NCBI RefSeq assembly: GCF_001431465.1
Contig: NZ_LDJJ01000036.1
Coordinates: 1-64,000, forward strand
Source: Stenotrophomonas terrae
GTDB taxonomy: Bacteria; Pseudomonadota; Gammaproteobacteria; Xanthomonadales; Xanthomonadaceae
Reading direction: 5' to 3'
DNA length: 64,000 bases
A program made the translations under genes and the position numbers. Every line of letters begins with the position of its first letter. Positions within the stretch are counted from its first letter, which is position 1. Under the pieces are notes generated by a model. That model was not told the DNA's origin. It worked only from the letters and a program-made list of their open reading frames with translations, and made no database searches. Below are positions 1-8,345 of this stretch, one piece after another.

Positions 1-17
1 CCAAGGCCCCAAGCTCC

Positions 18-57
18 AAAGCCCAAAGCCCAAAGCCCAAAGCCCAAAGCCCAAAGC
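18..57. repeat. Tandem heptamer repeat
   Basis: Five perfect head-to-tail copies of AAAGCCC (18-52) are followed by a partial sixth. It is a short-period tandem array of the kind that changes copy number by slippage. No gene is visible in positions 1-218; the rest of that stretch holds a short CCCGC..GCGGG palindrome near 88-101 and the likely bamD terminator. Confidence 0.85.
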
Positions 58-160
58 TCCCCCCATCCGCCCTTCGGGCACCTCCCCCCGCAGGCGGGAG
101 AAGGGAATGCCCAAGCAAGAGCCCAACAAGAGCTCAAGCTCAAACCCAGAGCCAAAACCC

Positions 161-193
161 CGGAAACAAGAAAGGGGCCCAAAGGCCCCTTTC
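161..193 (-). terminator. Likely rho-independent terminator of bamD
   Basis: A nine-base-pair perfect stem (170-178 with 185-193) has a six-base loop. Read leftward it is followed by a T-rich stretch, TTGTTT. It sits 26 bases beyond the bamD stop codon. Confidence 0.6.
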
Positions 194-218
194 CACTCAC
201 CAGCAATGTCGCAACCGC

Positions 219-1103
219 TTACTTGCCGCGGTTCATCGTGGCGTTGCTCTGGCCGGTGGCCACCGAACGCTCACCAGCAAACGGGTTGAGCTTGCGGATC
301 ATCCACGGGTACTTCGGCCAGTTGCCGGCCAGCCACGGGTGCTCCGGTTGGTTCAGCTGCAGCACGCGGCGGGCGTCGTCGGCCAGGGTCTTGTTGCCCA
401 GGTGGGTATAGGCCTCGCCCAGCAGCGCTACCGCGTCGTACTGGAAAGCACTCTGCGGGTAGGTCTCCAGCAGGTAGTTGGCGCGGCCAACCACGGACAC
501 CCAGGCGCCACGGCGGGCGTAGTACAGAGCATCGTCCAGCTCATGCTGGGCGAAGATGTCGCGCAGTTCGACCATGCGCTGGCGCGCATCGGCGGCGTAG
601 CGGCTGTTCGGGTAGCGCTCGGTGACGATGTTGAAATCGGCATAGGCCTGGCGCGGGGTCGACAGATCGCGGCGGCTCGGGTCCAGCGACCATACGCGAC
701 GGAGGAAAACCGTATCGCGATTGCCGTTGGCCAGACCACGCAGGTAGTACAGGTAGGCGATGTTGCGGTGGGTCGGGTAGGTGCGGATGAAGCGGTCGAT
801 GCTCGACACGGCGTCATCGTTCTTGCCGGCCTTGTACTGGGCATAGGCGCTTTCGATCATCGCCTGCTCGGTGTACGGGCCGTACGGATACTGCGCAATC
901 AAGCGCTTGAAGCTGTTTTCGGCGCCGGACCAGTTGCCGCCCTCCATCAGCTTGTGGCTCTTTTCGAACAGTTGTTCGACCGGCGCGCCTTCGTCGGCGT
1001 CCTTCTTGGCGCCGCGGTGGCAGCCAGTGGCGACGAAGACCAAAACCAGCAGCAGGGCGGTGAGGCGGACGGGCGCGGACAGCAGCGAGGAGCGTCGGAT
1101 CAT
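219..1103 (-). CDS. bamD: Outer membrane assembly lipoprotein BamD
   Basis: BamD is an essential lipoprotein of the BAM complex, which folds beta-barrel proteins into the outer membrane. The 294-residue product starts at the ATG at 1103, which places a basic, hydrophobic lipoprotein signal peptide first. The lipobox is VATGC, with the lipidated cysteine at residue 28. TPR-like helical repeats follow, beginning with the family-typical stretch around ENSFKRLIAQYPYGPY. A longer reading frame from 1253 has no signal sequence at its front and was not chosen. The gene is divergent from rluD, 117 bases away, an arrangement common in gammaproteobacteria. Identification is secure. Confidence 0.95.
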   Translation of the reverse strand: MIRRSSLLSAPVRLTALLLVLVFVATGCHRGAKKDADEGAPVEQLFEKSHKLMEGGNWSGAENSFKRLIAQYPYGPYTEQAMIESAYAQYKAGKNDDAVSSIDRFIRTYPTHRNIAYLYYLRGLANGNRDTVFLRRVWSLDPSRRDLSTPRQAYADFNIVTERYPNSRYAADARQRMVELRDIFAQHELDDALYYARRGAWVSVVGRANYLLETYPQSAFQYDAVALLGEAYTHLGNKTLADDARRVLQLNQPEHPWLAGNWPKYPWMIRKLNPFAGERSVATGQSNATMNRGK

Positions 1104-1220
1104 GGGTTCAGGGCAGGACGCGGCAGGAATACGAAGGGGCGATGATAGCCTAGTGGCCTGTCCTGCGACTGACTGTTGTCGTTTGGACCCCATAATTTCG
1201 TCTTTAGCCGGTCTTTGCCC

Positions 1221-2210
1221 ATGTCCGAGAACACCTCTTCCAGCCCGCGCCACGCGCAGGTTCCCGATTCCGCCGCCGGTCGTCGCTTCGACGCGGTCCT
1301 GGCCGAATTGTTCCCCGAATTCTCCCGCTCACGCCTGACCGAATGGATCAAATCCGGCGCAGTTCTGCTCGATGGCGAGCCGGTACGGCCCCGTGACCCG
1401 GTCCGTGGCGGCGAGATCGCCACCCTGAATGCAGTGCTGGAGGTCGAAGTCCATGCCCTGCCCGAGGACATCCCGCTGTCGGTCCTGTACGAGGACGAGC
1501 ATGTCTTCGTGATCGACAAGCCGGCCGGCCTGGTGGTCCACCCGGGCGCCGGCAACCCCAGCGGCACCCTGCTCAACGCGCTGCTGTTCCGTGACCCGGA
1601 GATCGCCAAGGTGCCGCGCGCTGGCGTGGTCCACCGCCTGGACAAGGACACCAGCGGGGTGATGGTGGTGGCGCGTACGGTGCAGGCGCAGACCGCATTG
1701 GTCGAGCAGCTGTCCGCACGTGAAGTGCACCGCCAGTACCTGGCGGTGGTGGTGGGCGCGCTGGTCGCCGGTGGCACGGCTGACGCCCCGATCGACCGCC
1801 ATGCGCGCGACCGCCTGAAGATGGGCGTGCGCGAGGACGGCAAGGAGGCGGTCACCCATTACCGTCTGCGCGAGCGTTTCCGCGCCCATACCGCACTGGA
1901 ATGCCGCCTGGAAACCGGCCGTACCCACCAGATCCGCGTGCACATGGCGCACCTCAAGCACGCCATCGTCGGTGACCCGCTGTACGGCGGCTCGCTGAAG
2001 CTGCCCAAGGGCGCCACCGATGAGCTGGTCGCGCAGCTGCGCGGCTTCAAGCGGCAGGCCCTGCACGCCGAGACGCTGGAGTTCCAGCACCCGATCACCG
2101 GCGAGACCATCAGCAATACCGCGCCGGTGCCGGCCGACCTGCTGGCGCTGATGAAGGCGCTGCGCGAGGACTCCAAGGCCTTCGCCGAGCGCGAACGAGG
2201 CCGCTGGTAA
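1221..2210 (+). CDS. rluD: 23S rRNA pseudouridine synthase RluD
   Basis: RluD converts three uridines in helix 69 of 23S rRNA (E. coli 1911, 1915, 1917) to pseudouridine. The 329-residue product has an N-terminal S4 RNA-binding domain (about 20-75). The RluA-family catalytic motif HRLDKDTSG lies at 138-146, with Asp141 as the expected nucleophile. [10 protein letters not shown] follows near residue 235. The ATG at 1221 was preferred to an in-frame start at 1176 because it begins at the usual family N-terminus. The stop codon overlaps the next start (TAATG), so pgeF is probably translationally coupled. Confidence 0.96.
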   Translation: MSENTSSSPRHAQVPDSAAGRRFDAVLAELFPEFSRSRLTEWIKSGAVLLDGEPVRPRDPVRGGEIATLNAVLEVEVHALPEDIPLSVLYEDEHVFVIDKPAGLVVHPGAGNPSGTLLNALLFRDPEIAKVPRAGVVHRLDKDTSGVMVVARTVQAQTALVEQLSAREVHRQYLAVVVGALVAGGTADAPIDRHARDRLKMGVREDGKEAVTHYRLRERFRAHTALECRLETGRTHQIRVHMAHLKHAIVGDPLYGGSLKLPKGATDELVAQLRGFKRQALHAETLEFQHPITGETISNTAPVPADLLALMKALREDSKAFAERERGRW

Positions 2211-2989
2211 TGGCGCAGGCGGGTCCGTTGTGGCTGGCCGACTGGCCCGCACCCCCGGGGGTGCAGGCCTTCACCACCACGCGCTACGGCGCCGGCGGCT
2301 CGCAGCCCCCGTTTGACAGTTTCAACCTGGGCAACCGGACCGCCGCCGATGGCGACGATCCAGCCCAGGTGCAGCGCAACCGCGATGAACTGCAGCAGTT
2401 GGCAGACCTGCCATCGGCTGCGCATTGGCTGCGCCAGGTGCACAGCAGCGACGTCGTACGCTTCGATGCGCCGCCGCAGGCCCAGGGGCTGGACGCTGAG
2501 CTGACCGCCGATGCGGCGGTGACCTCGGTGCCGGGGGTGGTCCTGGCCATCCTCACCGCGGATTGCCTGCCGGTGGTGTTCGCCGCCCGTGACGGCAGCG
2601 AGGTAGCCGCTGCGCATGCGGGCTGGGGCGGGCTGGCGCGCGGCATGCTGGAAAACACCCTGGCTGCCATGCACACGCCTGCTGAGGCGCTGGTGGCATG
2701 GATAGGCCCTGCGGCCGGGCCAGCCCTGTACGAGGTCGGCGTGGACGTGCGCGAGGCCTTCCTGGCGCATTCCAGCGCCGCTGAGCAGCATTTCGTCGCC
2801 ACCCGGCCCGGTCACTGGAAGGTGGACCTGCCCGGGCTGGCCCGGCAGCGGCTGGTGGCAGCTGGCATGCGGCCGGCGGCAATCCACGGCGGCGACCTGT
2901 GCACCATGGCCGATCCGCAGCGCTGGTTCTCGCACCGGCGTGATCGCCGCAGCGGGCGCATCGCCACCCTGGTGTGGATGGCGCCATGA
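2210..2989 (+). CDS. pgeF: Peptidoglycan editing factor PgeF (YfiH/DUF152 family)
   Basis: This family has a copper-oxidase-like (laccase) fold. Members are reported as purine nucleoside phosphorylases/adenosine deaminases, and in E. coli YfiH prevents misincorporation of serine into peptidoglycan. The 259-residue product has the metal-site segments TADCLPVV and AAHAGWGGL, and a C-terminal FSHRRD motif. It overlaps rluD by one base upstream and the DUF4166 gene by four bases downstream. The rluD-pgeF order is widely conserved, which supports the call. The precise physiological activity here is inferred from family. Confidence 0.93.
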   Translation: MAQAGPLWLADWPAPPGVQAFTTTRYGAGGSQPPFDSFNLGNRTAADGDDPAQVQRNRDELQQLADLPSAAHWLRQVHSSDVVRFDAPPQAQGLDAELTADAAVTSVPGVVLAILTADCLPVVFAARDGSEVAAAHAGWGGLARGMLENTLAAMHTPAEALVAWIGPAAGPALYEVGVDVREAFLAHSSAAEQHFVATRPGHWKVDLPGLARQRLVAAGMRPAAIHGGDLCTMADPQRWFSHRRDRRSGRIATLVWMAP

Positions 2990-3525
2990 GCACGCCGCTG
3001 TTCGCGCAGGTGCTTGGCCCTGCGTTTGAACAGTTGGCCCCGCAGGTTCGTGCGCTGCACTCGATTCCGGCACGGCAACATTGGAGCGGGCAGGGTGAGG
3101 TTCTGCGCGGTACGCATTGGCTGGTAGCGCCCTGCGCCTGGCTGGCGCGGCTGCCGCCCAGCTCAAGCGTGCCGGTGACGGTGGAATTCGTGGTTGACGC
3201 CAATGGCGAACGTTGGAACCGGCAGTTCGGCCTTGCGCGCATGGCCTCGCGGCTGTGGCAGCGTGAGGGCCGCCTGTTCGAGCAACTGGGCGCGCTGCGT
3301 TTCCGCTTTGGCCTGCGCGAAGAAGACGGGCAGATCCTGTGGCGGGCGGAACGTGCCTGGGCGTTCGGGGTGTTGCCGTTGCCGGCGCGCTGGTTGGCGC
3401 AGGTGCACTGCCGCGAGCGCGAACATGCCGGCCGCTATGAATTTCTGGTGGACGTGTCGATGCCCTTGATCGGGCGGCTGATCCGTTATGAAGGCTGGCT
3501 GCTGCCGGAGCCGCCGCATGGCTGA
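2986..3525 (+). CDS. DUF4166 domain protein
   Basis: The 179-residue product matches the general look of DUF4166 proteins: an N-terminal helix, then a beta-rich body with conserved Trp and Arg residues, ending near IRYEGWLLPE. It has no signal peptide or membrane segment. Its ATG overlaps the pgeF stop codon and its own end overlaps the next gene. The four genes from rluD therefore look like one translationally coupled unit. Members elsewhere are often attached to saccharopine-dehydrogenase-like or DCC-type proteins, but no biochemical function is established. Confidence 0.8.
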   Translation: MSTPLFAQVLGPAFEQLAPQVRALHSIPARQHWSGQGEVLRGTHWLVAPCAWLARLPPSSSVPVTVEFVVDANGERWNRQFGLARMASRLWQREGRLFEQLGALRFRFGLREEDGQILWRAERAWAFGVLPLPARWLAQVHCREREHAGRYEFLVDVSMPLIGRLIRYEGWLLPEPPHG

Positions 3526-3919
3526 GCCGGCGGTGATCGTGTTTGATGGCGTCTGCGCGCTGTGCAGCCGCTGGGTGCATTTCCTGCTGCGCTTTGATCG
3601 GGCAGGGCGCTACCGGTTCGCGGCAATGCAGGGCGGGCAGGGGCGTGCGCTGTTGGCCACGCACGGGTTGGACCTGGATGACCCGTTGTCGTTCCTGTTG
3701 GTGGCCGAGGGTGTGGCGTATACCGACACGGACGCGATCCTGCGGGTGGTGACAGGCTTGGGCGGGGCTTGGCGTTTGGCGTGGCTTGCGCGGGTGTTGC
3801 CGGCTTCGCTGCGGGATTCGGCCTATCGCTGGTTGGCGCGGAACCGGTATCGCTGGTTTGGGCGGCATGACAGCTGTTTTCTGCCTACGGCGGAGCAGCG
3901 CGGGCGGTTTTTGGATTGA
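3518..3919 (+). CDS. Thiol-disulfide oxidoreductase-like DCC protein (DUF393)
   Basis: The 133-residue product begins with VIVFDGVCALC, the diagnostic DxxCxxC segment of the DCC family. These proteins have a thioredoxin-like fold and are predicted oxidoreductases of unknown substrate. The start at 3518 overlaps the DUF4166 gene by eight bases and puts the DCC motif at the usual place near the N-terminus. It is the last gene of the rluD cluster. A paired inverted repeat lies between it and the convergent otsA gene. Confidence 0.85.
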   Translation: MAEPAVIVFDGVCALCSRWVHFLLRFDRAGRYRFAAMQGGQGRALLATHGLDLDDPLSFLLVAEGVAYTDTDAILRVVTGLGGAWRLAWLARVLPASLRDSAYRWLARNRYRWFGRHDSCFLPTAEQRGRFLD

Positions 3920-3953
3920 GTGGGGTGGTTTGGGGTTTGCTTGTTTGAAGCCT

Positions 3954-4060
3954 CCCCTCACCCCAACCCCTCTCCCGTGAACGGGAGAGGGGCTAGTGCA
4001 TAGCGAGCGCAAGCAATCCGAGCCCCTCTCCCGCACGCGGGAGAGGGGTTGGGGTGAGGG
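3954..4060. repeat. Paired palindromic repeat, copy 1 (CCCTCACCCC family)
   Basis: Two facing arms start and end with CCCCTCACCCCAACC and its complement. Each arm contains its own CTCTCCCG..CGGGAGAG hairpin, and a 26-base spacer separates them. The whole could fold into one long cruciform or hairpin. It lies between the convergent DCC and otsA genes and may help terminate transcription from both sides. Confidence 0.85.
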
Positions 4061-4084
4061 CAAGCTCTTGCCGTTGCTTTCGCT

Positions 4085-5452
4085 CTAAGCCCCCTCCAAC
4101 GCCAACAGATAATCCCGCCGCCAGCGATGAATATCGTGCGTACGCAGGTGCTCCATCATCGCCCGCCAACGCTCGATGCGTTCCGCGCGCGGCATGTTGG
4201 CGGCTGTCGCAATCGCGTCGGCTACGCCATCCAGGTCATGCGGATTGACCAGCAGCGCCTGCTTCAACTCATCGGCCGCGCCGGCCAACAGCGATAGCAC
4301 CAACATGCCCGGGTTCTCCGGATCCTGCGCAGCAATGTATTCCTTGGCAACCAGGTTCATGCCGTCGCGCAACGGTGTCACCAGACCCACCGCTGCCTGC
4401 CGATAGAACCCGGTCAGCGTGCTGTGGGCGTAGTTCTGGTTGACGTAGCGCAGCGGTGTCCAGTCGGCCTCGGCATGACCGCCGTTGATGTGCCCGGCCA
4501 GCCGCTCCAGGTCGCCGCGCAGCTTGCGGTACTCGTTGACGCTGCCACGTGATACCGGCGCGATCTGCAGGAAGGTCATGTCGCCTTTCTGCTGCGGATA
4601 GCGCTGCAGATAACGCTCGAAACCGTGGAAGCGTTCCGGCAGACCCTTGGAGTAGTCCAGCCGGTCCACGCCGATGGCCAGCTTGCGGTGCTGCAGGCTT
4701 TGCCGCAGGTCGCGCACGGCCTTGTTGCTTGCCGCGCTGCGGGCCTGGCGGGCGATGTGTTCGGTATCGATACCGATGGGGAAGGCGGCGGTGCGTACAC
4801 GGCGGCCATCCGGTGTGCGGATCCAGTCGCCGTCGATCAGTTGGCCGCCGCCGAACAGACGCACGTATGACTGGAAGCGGTCCACGTCGCGGCGGGTCTG
4901 GAAACCAAGCAGGTCGTAGGAATACAGCGCCGAAAACAAGGAACGATGATCGGGCAATGCCTGCATCAGGTCAGCCGAGGGCACCGGCACGTGCAGGAAG
5001 AAACCAATCCGGCAGCCGACGCCGCGTTCGCGCAGCAAGGCCGCCAGCGGAATCAGGTGATAGTCATGGATCCAGACCGTGTCGTCGTCGCGCAGCAACG
5101 GCGCCAGCGTGTCGGCGAACAAGCTGTTGACCTTCCAATAGCCCTCACGCTTGCGCCGGTCATAGTCGACCAGGTCCAGGCGGAAATGCAGCAGCGGCCA
5201 CAGCGCCCGGTTGGCGAAGCCGTTGTAGTAATTGTCCAGATCGGTCTTGGACAGATCCATGGTCAGGTAGCGGATGGCGCCGTCCTGCGCCTCATGCAGC
5301 GCGCCGCTGTCACCGCCCACGCTGCGCCCGCTCCAGCCAAACCACAGGCCGCCACGTTCGCTCAGTGCCGCCAGCAGACCGGTTGCCAGGCCGCCGGCGC
5401 GGGTTTCGCCAGGCAGGGCGACCCGGTTGGAGACCACAACCAATCGGCTCAC
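4085..5452 (-). CDS. otsA: Alpha,alpha-trehalose-phosphate synthase OtsA
   Basis: OtsA (glycosyltransferase family 20) joins UDP-glucose and glucose-6-phosphate to form trehalose-6-phosphate in the cytoplasm. The 455-residue product has the N-terminal VVVSNRV strand, [14 protein letters not shown], the donor-site loop [13 protein letters not shown] and [10 protein letters not shown], all typical of the family, at normal length. Its ATG overlaps the stop of the upstream GH15 gene by four bases (ATGA). It is the last gene of a leftward otsB-GH15-otsA cluster, so precursor synthesis and phosphatase are encoded together. Trehalose protects against osmotic and desiccation stress. Confidence 0.96.
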   Translation of the reverse strand: MSRLVVVSNRVALPGETRAGGLATGLLAALSERGGLWFGWSGRSVGGDSGALHEAQDGAIRYLTMDLSKTDLDNYYNGFANRALWPLLHFRLDLVDYDRRKREGYWKVNSLFADTLAPLLRDDDTVWIHDYHLIPLAALLRERGVGCRIGFFLHVPVPSADLMQALPDHRSLFSALYSYDLLGFQTRRDVDRFQSYVRLFGGGQLIDGDWIRTPDGRRVRTAAFPIGIDTEHIARQARSAASNKAVRDLRQSLQHRKLAIGVDRLDYSKGLPERFHGFERYLQRYPQQKGDMTFLQIAPVSRGSVNEYRKLRGDLERLAGHINGGHAEADWTPLRYVNQNYAHSTLTGFYRQAAVGLVTPLRDGMNLVAKEYIAAQDPENPGMLVLSLLAGAADELKQALLVNPHDLDGVADAIATAANMPRAERIERWRAMMEHLRTHDIHRWRRDYLLALEGA

Positions 5453-7227
5453 GAGGCCTCCTGCCAGCTGCGCGACAAGCGCATCGCGGCAATCACCAGC
5501 CCAACATGCGAATAGGTCTGCGGGAAGTTGCCCCAGGCTTGCCCGTCGAAGCTGAGGTCTTCGGACAGCAGGCCCAGATGATTGCGTTGCTTGAGCAGGG
5601 TCTCGAACATCTCGCGGGCTTCGTCCATGCGCCCGATCGCGGCCAGCGCGTCGATGTACCAGAACGTGCAGATGGTGAAGCTGGTCTCCGGTGTGCCGAA
5701 ATCATCCGGGGCGGTATAGCGGTACAAAGCGTTGCCATGCTTCAGGTCGCGGCCGATGGCTTCGACCGTGGCGATGAAGCGCGCATTGTTGGCGTCGATC
5801 AGGCCGATGTCGGCGAGCAGCAGCAGCGAGGCATCCAGCCGGTGACCGGCGAAGGTATCGGTGAAGTGGCCGAGCTGTTCGCTCCAGGATTCGTGCATGA
5901 TCCGCGCGTGGATCTGGTTGGCGCGTTCGCGCCAGTAGATCGCCCTGCCATCGAGCTTCAGGCGTGTCGCAATCTTGGACAGCCGATCACAGGCGGCCCA
6001 GCACATCGCACTGGTATAGGTGTGCACCTCCGTGCGGCCACGGAATTCCCACAGCCCGGCATCGGGTACATCGTGCAGGGCGAAGGCCTGTTCGCCCAGC
6101 GGCTCCAACCGCGCGAAGGTATGCGCATCGCCCGGGTCCTGCAGGCGCTGGTCGAAGAACAACTGGGTGGATGCCAGTACCACGCTGCCATAGACATCGT
6201 GCTGGCGCTGCACCCAGGCGAGGTTGCCGCGTCGTACCGGGCCCATCCCGCAGTAGCCGGACAGCGTGGCGACCTCGTCCTCGTCCAGCTTGGCCTCGAA
6301 ACCGATGCCGTACAGCGGTTGCAGGCTGCCATCGTGGGTGGCCAGATTGAAGATATAGCCCAGGAACTGTTCCATCGTACGGGTAGCACCGAGCCGGTTG
6401 AGCGCGCGCACCACGAAGGCGGCATCGCGCAGCCAGCAGTAACGGTAGTCCCAATTGCGGCTGCTGCCGGGTGCCTCCGGAATGGAGGTGGTCATTGCCG
6501 CGATGATGGCGCCGCTGTCTTCGTACTGACACAGCTTCAAGGTGATGGCACTGCGGATCACCGCGTCCTGCCACTCCAGCGGTACCGACAGATAGCGCAC
6601 CCATTCGCGCCAGTAGTCGCGGGTGCGCTGCATGGCTTCCTGCACGTAGCCATTGAGCGAACGGTTGAGCGACTCGTCCACGCCCAGTACCAGATGCACG
6701 CGATGATTCAGCACGAAGGGCAGGGCATCGCGGACGAAGCGTACCGGTACATCGGTGGTCAGGCGCAGGACCAGGTCCGGCAACAGCCAGCGGATGTGGT
6801 TGCTGCCCCAGGTGGTTTCCGGTTGCCGCGCGCCCCATTCGGCCAGTGGCCGTGCGCGCACCACGATACGTGGGTTGCCCGATAGCGGCGTGACCTGGCG
6901 GATCAGGCTGACCGGCCGATAGAAACGACCGTTCTGGCGCCAGCGCGGGGCGAAATCGATGATCTCCACCGCACCGCCATGCGTGTCACGCAGTACCGTG
7001 CGCAGGATGGCGGTATTGGTCAGGTAGGACTGCTCGCTGTCGAGGAAATCCTCCAACTCGATGCCGAAGTCCCCTCCGGGGTGCTGGTTGGGGTTGAGCA
7101 GGGCGCAGAAGGCCGGGTCGCCATCGAAGCTGGGCAGGCAGCTCCAGACCACACGTGCCTGTTTGTCGATCAGTGCGCCGAAACTGCCGTTGCCAACTAC
7201 GCCAAGGTCGAGGGTGGCGTCTTGCAT
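5449..7227 (-). CDS. Glycoside hydrolase family 15 protein (trehalase/glucoamylase-like)
   Basis: The 592-residue product has the layout of bacterial GH15 enzymes: an N-terminal beta domain starting DLGVVGNGSFGALID, then an (alpha/alpha)6 barrel with YRYCWLRDAAF, and a C-terminal segment with LGLLSEDLSF. The acidic residues of the last two motifs are the likely catalytic pair. There is no signal peptide, so it should act in the cytoplasm. Position between otsB and otsA suggests action on trehalose or a related glucoside, as known for some GH15 trehalases. Substrate is inferred from context; glucoamylase or another alpha-glucosidase activity is possible. Confidence 0.85.
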   Translation of the reverse strand: MQDATLDLGVVGNGSFGALIDKQARVVWSCLPSFDGDPAFCALLNPNQHPGGDFGIELEDFLDSEQSYLTNTAILRTVLRDTHGGAVEIIDFAPRWRQNGRFYRPVSLIRQVTPLSGNPRIVVRARPLAEWGARQPETTWGSNHIRWLLPDLVLRLTTDVPVRFVRDALPFVLNHRVHLVLGVDESLNRSLNGYVQEAMQRTRDYWREWVRYLSVPLEWQDAVIRSAITLKLCQYEDSGAIIAAMTTSIPEAPGSSRNWDYRYCWLRDAAFVVRALNRLGATRTMEQFLGYIFNLATHDGSLQPLYGIGFEAKLDEDEVATLSGYCGMGPVRRGNLAWVQRQHDVYGSVVLASTQLFFDQRLQDPGDAHTFARLEPLGEQAFALHDVPDAGLWEFRGRTEVHTYTSAMCWAACDRLSKIATRLKLDGRAIYWRERANQIHARIMHESWSEQLGHFTDTFAGHRLDASLLLLADIGLIDANNARFIATVEAIGRDLKHGNALYRYTAPDDFGTPETSFTICTFWYIDALAAIGRMDEAREMFETLLKQRNHLGLLSEDLSFDGQAWGNFPQTYSHVGLVIAAMRLSRSWQEAS

Positions 7228-7281
7228 TGCGTTCTCCTTGTTGCGCGAACGCCACTGGCGCCGCTGTTTCCTCCGGGTGGG

Positions 7282-8034
7282 TCAGGTAATGGCTGCACGC
7301 AGCCAAGCATGTACGGCGTTGATGTCGGGCAGGGCACAGTTGGCCTGGCTGTTTTCGCGCTGGCCGACCAGTACGCCGATACCGCCGAGTTGCTGGGCGG
7401 CAGCAAAGCCATGCTCATCGGTGAGGTCGTCGCCGACAAACAAAGGGCGGCGGCCCTTGAACGGCGCCCGCTGCATCAGTGTTTGAAGAGCGCGGCCCTT
7501 GTCGTGGCCGCTGCCGACAAATTCGATGACATGGTTGCCCGGCTGCAGGCGTACGCCAGACAGCTGCGGCAACTGTGCCTTGGCAAATGCGATCACGGCC
7601 TGCCCAGCTTGCGGCGCGTTGCGCCAGTGCAGGGCCAGCGCCTGGCCCTTGTTTTCGATCAGTACGCCAGGATGCGCATGTAGCAGCTGCATCGCGCGCT
7701 GATGCAGTGCATGCAACCAGACAGCGGTGTCGGAGTCAGAGTCGGCGAACTGCGCATTGGGCGTGGCCAACAGCTGCGCACCATGCAGGCCCGCCATCGG
7801 CAGGCGCAGCGGTGCGAACATGGCTTGCAGTTGGCTGACGGGGCGGCCGCTGAGCAGCGCCAGGGCACCATCAAGGCGTTGCTGCACGCTGGCCAGCAGC
7901 GTGAGCAGGGACGGGTCGGGCGCTACCTTGTCCGGGTGGTCGGCAAAGGCAAGCAGGGTGCCATCAACGTCGAGAAACAGTGCGTCGTCAGCTGCCAGCG
8001 CCGGAGGTGGCGGTCGCTGTAGGTCATCAAGCAT
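7282..8034 (-). CDS. otsB: Trehalose-6-phosphate phosphatase OtsB
   Basis: OtsB is a HAD-superfamily phosphatase that removes phosphate from trehalose-6-phosphate. In the 250-residue product the nucleophile motif is FLDVDGTLL near residue 22, the substrate-cap segment includes ENKGQALALHWR, and the metal-binding motif GDDLTDEHGF is near residue 200. It is the first gene of the leftward trehalose cluster, 54 bases before the GH15 gene. The region upstream contains a long palindromic repeat rather than an obvious promoter. Confidence 0.95.
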   Translation of the reverse strand: MLDDLQRPPPPALAADDALFLDVDGTLLAFADHPDKVAPDPSLLTLLASVQQRLDGALALLSGRPVSQLQAMFAPLRLPMAGLHGAQLLATPNAQFADSDSDTAVWLHALHQRAMQLLHAHPGVLIENKGQALALHWRNAPQAGQAVIAFAKAQLPQLSGVRLQPGNHVIEFVGSGHDKGRALQTLMQRAPFKGRRPLFVGDDLTDEHGFAAAQQLGGIGVLVGQRENSQANCALPDINAVHAWLRAAIT

Positions 8035-8127
8035 GCGGCCACTATGCCGCAGGGATTGTTAGAGGAAAGTCATTTGGGGTGAAGCGTTTGGGTGTATGTG
8101 CTTTTGGGTTTACTTGCTTCAGAGCTG

Positions 8128-8310
8128 CCCTCACCCCAACCCCCGCTCCGCGCCCCGGCCCTTGCGCCGGCGCAAGGGTGCTCGAGTGAGCGCGAACCAA
8201 TGGTTCGCAAGCGCTCGCTCTCCCCCCGTAAAGGGAGAGGGGCTCACATTGCTTGCGCTCGTAGTGCACTAGCCCCTCTCCCGCGTGCGGGAGAGGGGTT
8301 GGGGTGAGGG
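8128..8310. repeat. Paired palindromic repeat, copy 2 (enlarged composite)
   Basis: The outer ends match the CCCTCACCCC family. The left arm is diverged and has an inserted GC-rich hairpin (CCTTGCGCCGGCGCAAGG, about 8159-8176), followed by a further GTAAAG-loop hairpin near 8222-8239. It fills most of the 311-base gap 8035-8345 between otsB and the upstream OmpA-like gene. I see no gene in that gap. Confidence 0.8.
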
Positions 8311-8345
8311 CGCTCTGAAAGCAAGCAACCCCACCCGCGCAAACA

